From: Archegozetes longisetosus
Lineage: Eukaryota; Arthropoda; Arachnida; Sarcoptiformes; Trhypochthoniidae
Assembly: GCA_018873245.2 (NCBI GenBank)
Contig: JAEMBT020000009.1
Location: 4,084,242-4,148,241 of the forward strand
Direction: 5' to 3'
Length of the DNA stretch: 64,000 nucleotides
The notes beneath the pieces are model-generated. The model was not told the origin of the DNA. It saw nothing but the letters and a program-made list of their open reading frames with translations, and searched no databases. Shown here piece after piece: positions 56,698-64,000 of the stretch (position 1 is the first letter of the stretch; every line of letters starts with the position of its first letter). Made by a program: the position numbers and the translations under genes.

Positions 56698-59180
56698 TAT
56701 AAATTTGATCCAATTCTTATTTAATATAAGAAAATTTGACTTAAGTGACTATGATATTCTGTTTTAATAAAGAAATTTTTATTTGTTCAAACGTTCTAAT
56801 TATAATGATATGAATAATTTCTATTTTCATTGGTTTCTGTAGCTATTATTGATTTTCCATTAGTTTCTGCATTATATTCGAATGAAAAGTAAATTATCAG
56901 ATAATTAGATTTTTAAAAATCGAATGGTCTTCTTTGTAAAATTAACATTAGCACTCGTAGACTTCTTAGTCTTATCTGGTTTTAAGTCAATTATCGATTT
57001 CAAATTAGTCTACTTCCAATTTTTTGAAATAATCGCCTTATTTCTATCTATTTTACATATATTGTTTTGAAACGTTGCGTGACAAAAACGAATTTTCTGG
57101 ATACATAAAATTTTAAGTTAAGTAGAAAAGTCCCAACGTGCCTCTTCTCCAATTTAGAAGATATAAAAGGCTTCAACTAGTATGAACATATTTTCGGTTC
57201 TTTTTACTTTACTTTGAGTGATTCGTATTGATTACTTTGTTGATCTTCAACTTTTGTTCCAAAGGATATCAATACTTTTTCTTCATACAATCCAAATTAA
57301 CATCAAAATAAAAGCTTATAATTTACTTAAATTCTTCAAATCGATAATTTATATTGTTGAAAAGCGAAAAATCATTACTAAATAATACTATTAGAAATTT
57401 TATGAATTTTATTTATGTTCAGTAATAATGAGCTAATGTATAAAACTGCCATAGATAAAACTCCATAATTTCAATAGCTTACTATTTATTATTATTAGAA
57501 TAAATTTTTATGATTATATACTTTCTCATTTTTATATAGAACTAATTATTAGAGATCACGAAATAGGATTTAACAATTATGAAATGCTCTTTAAACAAAC
57601 GTTACTCAGTATTGGAAAACGTTTATCTTGTATTTTTCTTAAAACATATTAACTAATAAGGAATAGATATAATAATTTAAGCGGCAGCTATGAAATATAA
57701 AACATTATTTTCAACGTTCCAAGCATGTTATTAACGTTTATATTTTTAACATTTGTTGATAGCGAAAATCCCTGATTTGAGTTTGCGCTTTATGTCCTTT
57801 GTCAGACATATTAAAAGTTTTAACTTTTCGAAGATGCATGAAATCTAATAATCTGTCACAAATATGTTTACTCTACATAAGTTCTCAACTTTTTATTTAG
57901 CTGTTACAAGACTTTTAGTCTGACTCTAGTTTTATGTCTAAAGTTTTTATTTAACTTTCTTTTAATTTGATTGTTCAAACTTTTTCATTTGGATTTCTTT
58001 TATATTTTGTATCTATATTTTCAAATAATTAGACTTTAATTCTTGCTTTCGAAAGCTTCAACAACACTAGTATTAACTTATTTATTGCAAATAGTTTTTT
58101 CAGTGCAGTTTTAGTTTTGATTGACAGAAATATCAATAAAAAATTTGAACTCAAAAATGATTGTGGTTTAAACATCAAAATCGGTAAATTATCCTCTAGT
58201 GAGACTATGATCATACTTAAATTTTAATGATTTAGTATTTAGTCATTTGTAATTAATTTTGAGGTAATCCTAAATTTTCAGGAGTTCTGTACATAAAATA
58301 TGAGTACTATTCAGTCAGGGTAGGCAGCTTTCCAAAGCATAATATTCAATATTTAAATTGAAATTATATTCTAGCTAAAAAAATTTCACTAGTTTTTCTA
58401 CCCAAATTAAGACTTATTAGCTCAAAGAAATGAAAGTATTTTCCAAAGAAATATTATTGACAATGTTTTTAACTTTCTTAACGCGAATTCTAAGATTTCA
58501 ACATTATGGCATATGAAAAAAGTAGAAACTTGAGAGATAAGTTTAAGATTAACTGCTTTACTATTAAAACAACCATAAACATCACTATATATGAGTGTTT
58601 TCTTTCGGATCAAAAAACCAAAAATAGAAATGGAATGTGCGCGCGTTTTAAAGTTTTAGCATTTAAACGAAGAATCCACTTTGTGTTAAAGGTGTAAAAT
58701 GGGGAATTTGTTTCTTTCAACATTTCTTTTGGTCAATAGACAAGTTAGAAAGTTCCCATTTTCAAAGTATTTTGCAATACATGTATTTAAGGGAACTCAT
58801 CTTTAAGTTTAAGCATCCTTACTTTTATAATGCAATGTTCAATCTACTGATTCTGAAGAATGATTTGCTCGTAACGAGCATTTAAAGCGAACGGAAACTG
58901 TAGTGGTTCTACTCAATCAGTATTTAGGGTTTGGAGGTTCAGGCGCAAAGTGGAAAGCTATCATTTCATCATCATTACTCCAGCATTTTGATTCATAATC
59001 CAAGTTATTTCAATCCTACAAAATAATCGTTAATTTTTTCTTTTATTAAAAATAAGGACAAATCATAGAATGACTATAGCTCAACTAAGTAACAGTTTTG
59101 AAATAAGTTACGTTCTTTCATAATTCTTTATTTAAACTTTTTTAAAGTAATAAACCTCTAATCAATAAAACAAGGAACTT
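56698..59180. other. Upstream flank of GR-like gene D, duplicated, no gene
   Basis: It matches 25804-26088 plus 26757-28960 with the hAT-type element absent (empty site GTTTTAAG at 56979-56986). Short frames here have no coding support. Confidence 0.45.
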
Positions 59181-59965
59181 TTTTAATTATATGACAATAG
59201 GAACAACCAGAAAAATTAATCAAAAATTTGAACAGATTCTGTATGACATAACACAACATGACAAAAGCCTATCAAAACCTCAAAGACGAGCTTCTGTTGA
59301 ATTAGGAATTAAAAGAACTTCTCTTCGAAAAATGACAGAAGAGCTCGGATTGAATCCATATCATCTCAGCCGACTCATGCATGCATAAAACGATGCAAAT
59401 TCTGATAAGTCGAGTTCTGTAACGAGTGGTTACAAATAATTGACAAAATTCTCGTTGACCGCACAATCTGGTCAGATGGGAGTGTATTCAAATTAAATGA
59501 ACACGCGAATCGTCGTAATTGCGTTCACTGGGCAGATAACCCGCGTTTGAAAAAGAGATTAAAGCTTCTGGTGTTTGTGTGTGGGCTGGAATTTAGTCTG
59601 ACACTATCATTGGCCCTATCCTTTTTGATGATGAATGAAGAGGAATACCTCAAAATGCTTGAGGATGATTTTTGGCCTAATAAATTTAATGAGAATCATA
59701 ATATATGGTTCCATTAAGATGAAGTCCCTTCCACTTTGATAGAAAAGTTCGTGAATTTTCAACAAAAATTTCTGAACTCTTGGATTGGTCGTAAAGGGGC
59801 TGTTGAGTGGCCATCGAGATCGTATGACTTGACTCCTTCAAATTGTTTGATGGGGAGTTACAAAAGAAAAAGTTTACGCTAGAATTATGTCAACGCGTTT
59901 GCCATTCAGTATCCGGTCGCCTTCAAGAATTACTGATGGAAAGCAAGTAATTCGCTGGTCATAAA
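59181..59965 (+). pseudogene. Tc1/mariner-type transposase relic in duplication copy 2
   Basis: 59191-59388 is open and reads TRKINQKFEQILYD then RRASVELGIKRTSLRKMTEE, a helix-turn-helix domain. The following frames are broken exactly as in copy 1 (28961-29755). The first segment is open here but has two differences that interrupt it in copy 1. Confidence 0.6.
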
Positions 59966-59975
59966 TTTATTATGA

Positions 59976-61009
59976 CTATGACCCAATATAGTATTTTCAA
60001 TAATTTAAATTTAGCATAAATAAACAATCGAAAAGAGTTGCTTCAGTTTAGAGAAACATGGGAAACCAAAAAAAGTATATTAGTGGAGAGGAAGTCAGTT
60101 TAGATAGTCATGTCTTAGTTTTACTTATTTATTGTATGTTGTTCGATTTTTAAATAAAACTCTTGTGAAATACAGATAACTCTTTTTTATTGCAACAACT
60201 TTGATCAGTGAGTAATTTTAAAAGTTGTGGAACTTTCATTAAATGCTAGGGACACTTGAAGTTCTCTATCGAGTCCAACCAGACTCTGAGATATAGAAAT
60301 ATGTAATAAGGATTTGAAACCTAGAATTGAGGCCTCTGATTTCAAATCTTTATACTTGTAAAGACTATACCAGATGAAAAACTACACAAAAACTTAGATT
60401 GATATTTTCATTCTCTATAAGATCCCGAGTCACAGAAATAGTTGGGACAATATCATTAATTGATAAAAATTCAATCTGAAGGCAATTAAGTTGCTTTGAC
60501 GAAAACATATAGAAGTTAATTGATAATCAATAGATATGTTCTATTCAGTAGAATTTGTTTACATCTTTAAGTTTTCTAATTTATAGCTATTAGAAAAGCA
60601 TATTCTTTACATGTAATATGTTTAACCTTTTTCTAGGTGAAAATAAGTTATAGCCATCTTGAGGATTGGAGTAACAATTTTCTATCCAAAAAAAATTTGC
60701 TACTAAATATGCTAAATCCGTTGTATAGAATTGTTTATCCTCCATTTCCTAATCTTATTTATACAGCCGAACACTACAATTATTCATTCTTATGTTGAAT
60801 TTATTGCTATTTATTCGGTAGATTGTTTCGTTATCATCATCAGATGAAAACAAATATAAGGGGCGTACAATTAGTTTTCCAGATTCTAATTTAAAACATT
60901 TTTGTGAGATATCCAATGAATCCTTCTTTAAGATATTTTGATACGACCTTTAAAATCAGATTTAAAATTCTTTATAATTGCATGGACTAAATTATTATTT
61001 TCTAGATAA
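59976..61009. other. Intergenic, nothing identified
   Basis: AT-rich DNA without a supported feature. Confidence 0.3.
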
Positions 61010-62310
61010 GTTTCTTTGAATCGTTGTTCATATTGAGGCCAAACGCAAACGAATCTATTGATGTCTTTTTAAGTTATTGTTTAATTTAAATGTTTCTAAA
61101 TTTAGGCCTAATACATCCAAAGCTTTAATCTATCTCTAAAAATATTGTGTTTAATCTTATTCTGATGTTTTAAAAATTAGATCAAATACAATAAGATTTA
61201 AATCCTTATATTTGATTAATTATTTTATAATTAGTTTCGAACACTTTTGTAAAATTAAGTTTGGCTACAATTGTAGACAAGATCTAAATTCTAATCAAAT
61301 TAATTACAAATTCCTATCAAAAGTTTCTTTAAATAAAACAAAATGTAGTAAAAACACATCTTATATAGTAGGAAAATAAAAAAATTTTTATTATCGAAAA
61401 ATCGCTTTTATAAAAGTCTAAATAACATAAAATCCAAATATAAATCAATAATTGCTTGGGAATGAAATATAATCAAAACAATTTTTTGACATAAAAACAA
61501 TTAATAGAATGACATATTTCTAATGTAATAAAACGTGTGATGAATGAGTGTAAGAGTCATGTAGTAGTTACAAACGATTTGCATTACTTTTCAAATAATA
61601 GTTATCAATAGATTTTATAACTTCTCCAATGTTATAAAACTAATAACTCAACTGAAGTTAAATAAATTAGATGAAATGACAGCAATTTGAGCAGTCTAAG
61701 ATAGCTTCGATTGGGATAAAGCTCTTACTTATTTGATGTGCAATTTTTATATTTTGCCAAAAGTTCTTTTCTCATCAAAGCTGATGGTTTAGGGTCGAGA
61801 AAGTTTTCTTAAATCAATTTTTTAATTAGATCAGATTTTAGTAAACTACTTCATGTAATAATATATCTATTAACTTATTCTTAAATACAATTCAAATCTG
61901 TTTAAATGCTCGACAAGTATTCAAAAGTCTAATGAAATTAAAGAGATTTTTTGCAATAAAATCTGAATCTGTTTCTGAGAAGTTATTTATTAAGCAAATT
62001 TTCTAAAAGTATACTTCGATTGGGGGAAAAATGATGTAATGACAAACAAAATGAAAGAATATTTTTATTTAGATAATGAATTTGCAAATTAAGCATTATT
62101 TATATATCGAATACTTTTGGTGATCGTTAAGAAACGGAATTAATCGCATATATAGTCGTAGTTTAAGGAACTATGAATTTAGATTAGAGTAAACACCAGT
62201 GATTTGACAGATTATCGGAATATATTAAGCTTAAACAATGATTTTTAGATTATGTCGCACTTAATGTTAAAGTCTTACAGTTTAAAGAACAAGTTCAAAG
62301 AAGTTTTTGA
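61010..62310. repeat. 5' flank of the SLC12A9-like gene (copy 2 of the duplicated flank)
   Basis: It aligns in patches with 2430-4430. Here it leads directly into the SLC12A9-like first exon, so it probably includes that gene's promoter and 5' UTR. Confidence 0.6.
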
Positions 62311-62333
62311 AAAGTTTGCGCTTAAGTCCTATT

Positions 62334-64000
62334 ATGTCAAATCAATCGCTTAATTCGGTTTTATTAGATGTTGATTCTCTTCATTCAAACAAACCGAATT
62401 TCGTAGAAAAGCCCGAATCACGTGACAGTGTTCTCGATAATGATTTTAATGATATGTTAATAACTAATGTTGAAGTTATTCCTCAATTAGAAAACTATTT
62501 ACGAGATTCTGATATCAGATTCAAAGAGAGGCCAACTATAAGATCATTACATCAATCGCCAACTTACAATGAAATTAAAGTAACTTTTAGTACATTTTTT
62601 AAATTACTATTAATTACTTTTATCTTATATTAGGCTAAAAATCCGGATTCGAGTCGTAATAAAGGAAATGAAGAACAAGATAAAAATAAAGTTGATGAAA
62701 AGCACAAGTTTGGAGTCTTTTCTATGGTCTATGTGAGTCTTGAAAATCAAATGCTTTAATTGTATAAAACTTTGAGTAAGAAAAGTGTTGAAAAACTATT
62801 ACTTTAAAGGTTCCGACTTTCATGAATTTATTAGGAACTGTGTTTTATCTAAGAATGGGTTGGATGACAGGAGAAGCCGGAATAAGTGATAATCTATTTT
62901 ATAAATTTCTAATTTATTCAAGAAGGGCGTAAAACATTCAGAATCTTATATAGCATACGTCCTTTTTGCGATAAAATTTTTTTAAACATACTTTTCAAAC
63001 ATTTTTCATTAATAGTTTTGGCGGTCCTTCAAGTATTGATCGGAACTGCAATTCTTTGTACAACTGTATTATCAATGACTGCCATCTGTACTAATGGTTA
63101 TATAGGTTCCGGAGGATTTTATTTTATGATATCTAGGAGTTTAGGACCAGAAACTGGTGCAATGTTTGGTGTACTCTACTATATAACCAATACTATTATG
63201 GTCGCGTTCAGTATTGTTGGTTTCTGTCAACAAATGCAATATATATTACAGGTTTGTCTTTCATTGTAATTAATTTGTTTTCAAACTATATTTAAATTGG
63301 TTTCATTTGATTAATTGATTTATTATTAGCCTTAAATACTTTTTATTATTAAGTTTTACTACTATTGAAGATATGACTGAAATAAGCCTGTTTTATTAAT
63401 TGATTTCGATTATCATTAATTAAAATGTAGTTTTATTAAGTATAATGTAATTATAATGACAAAACCGATTAAATAGCTAATCAAAAGCTGAATTAACCAG
63501 AAATTATTGGTTTATTGAATCTAAAGTGCTTTTTGTAATTCTGGTATTTTAGAATAATTCATAAGCAAAATAAGAAACTTTTGAATAATTGGAATAAAAT
63601 TTTTTACTAGTTGTGAGTCAATTTAGTCAAAAATTATAAAAACACCGTTTACAAAGTCAATTTAAAACTGATTTCAATTATTTTCTTAACAGACATTAAA
63701 GATTGGTATAGTTGAATATCCTTCTGGATATAACGATATGAGAGTTGTTGGTTTAATATCTCTATTAGTAGTTTTTGTCATTCCTTTCATAAGTCTAGAC
63801 TTTGAGGCAAAGGTAGCAACAATTCAATGATTGAATTAACAAATAGCCTAACATCACTTAAATATGACTTAAATACTCTTAGAGTCAATGGTTTTTGTTT
63901 GGAGTAGTTATGATCTCATTTTTAGACTTCTTAATTGGGGAACTAATGCCACCAAATGATTATCAAAGAGCTCACGGATTTGTCGGTTGGAATGAGACTG
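62334..64000 (+). CDS. SLC12A9-like cation-chloride cotransporter, 5' part
   Basis: Exons 62334-62579, 62634-62732, 62810-62885, 63016-63251, 63693-63812 and 63883 onward join in phases 0, 0, 1, 0, 0, and the last is cut by the window end. The ATG at 62334 is chosen; the frame opens further upstream only through a TTG. About 110 cytoplasmic residues precede the membrane domain. The first helix reads VPTFMNLLGTVFYLRMGWMTGEAG. The next exon has LTVLSMTAICT-like text (TTVLSMTAICTNGYIGSGGF) then YFMISRSLGPETGAMFG, the conserved SLC12 core. Later exons add helices (GLISLLVVFVIPFISLDFEAK, SQWFLFGVVMISFLDFLIGE). The ISRSLGPE and LSMTAICTNG wording is nearer to SLC12A9 than to NKCC or KCC, from memory. 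SLC12 proteins carry chloride with cations across the plasma membrane; the substrate of SLC12A9 is not settled. Confidence 0.85.

Larger units (their letters stand above)
52075..59975. repeat. Segmental duplication, copy 2 (GR-like gene D and flank)
   Basis: Same order and orientation as 24285-29755. It is longer because of the 3.1 kb transposon in intron 1 of gene D, and it lacks the 660-bp hAT-type insertion. Confidence 0.85.

Noticed and set aside
62307..62333. Upstream in-frame start of the SLC12A9-like gene
   Set aside because: The frame is open but its first codon is TTG; the first ATG at 62334 is the sensible eukaryotic start.
1..64000. tRNA or rRNA genes
   Set aside because: I saw no cloverleaf with A and B boxes and no rRNA signature on either strand, though a covariance-model scan was not possible.

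Overview
The window is eukaryotic nuclear DNA: very AT-rich, with spliced genes, short GT-AG introns and many DNA transposons. Insect-type chemoreceptors of two families are present: gustatory-receptor-like 7TM proteins and an ionotropic receptor tandem pair. Together with Tc1/mariner, Merlin, hAT and piggyBac-type elements they point to an arthropod. A mite or other chelicerate is possible, but the sequence does not settle that.

Layout. 1-7.4 kb: last exon of one ionotropic receptor (IR), a deleted mariner, then a second IR (4966-7096). 9.7-15.3 kb: a two-exon gene fusing an NRDP1/RNF41-type RING and zinc-finger N-terminus to a ZYG11/ZER1-type armadillo domain. Its 4 kb intron holds a Merlin transposon nested in a second inverted-repeat element. 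16.4-24.2 kb: transposon relics around the first GR-like gene (17557-18882). 24.3-29.8 kb: second GR-like gene and its flank, a block duplicated at 52.1-60 kb. 30.2-34.5 kb: a Tc1 element and several MITEs. 34.9-36.2 kb: third GR-like gene. 37.1-38.4 kb: a mariner-like element, followed by a perfect 131-nt palindrome. 38.8-43.1 kb: a METTL7-like methyltransferase gene in three exons. 43.3-45.1 kb: a nearly intact, GC-richer Merlin element. 46.4-52 kb: mariner, hAT MITE and repeat debris. 52.3-56.7 kb: fourth GR-like gene, whose first intron carries a 3.1 kb transposon. 62.3-64 kb: 5' half of an SLC12A9-like cation-chloride cotransporter gene, running off the window.

The GR-like genes are all on the minus strand. 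Each has one long first exon, a 90-nt second exon and a 54-nt last exon, all joined in phase 0. That C-terminal intron pattern is typical of the arthropod chemoreceptor superfamily. The two downstream exons of each gene were found by reading splice sites, and all four genes agree in exon length and phase.

The most unusual coding gene is the RING-zinc finger-ZYG11 fusion. One uninterrupted reading frame contains both the NRDP1-like zinc-finger region and the ZYG11/ZER1-like armadillo region. The residues I recall as the Gly/N-degron pocket of ZYG11B/ZER1 are present at matching spacing. It looks like a single-chain E3 ligase joining a RING to a degron receptor that normally works with Cullin-2. 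Other striking items are the palindrome, a mariner family with a signal-peptide-like leader in three copies, and a Tc1-derived foldback with the transposase C-terminus in both arms.
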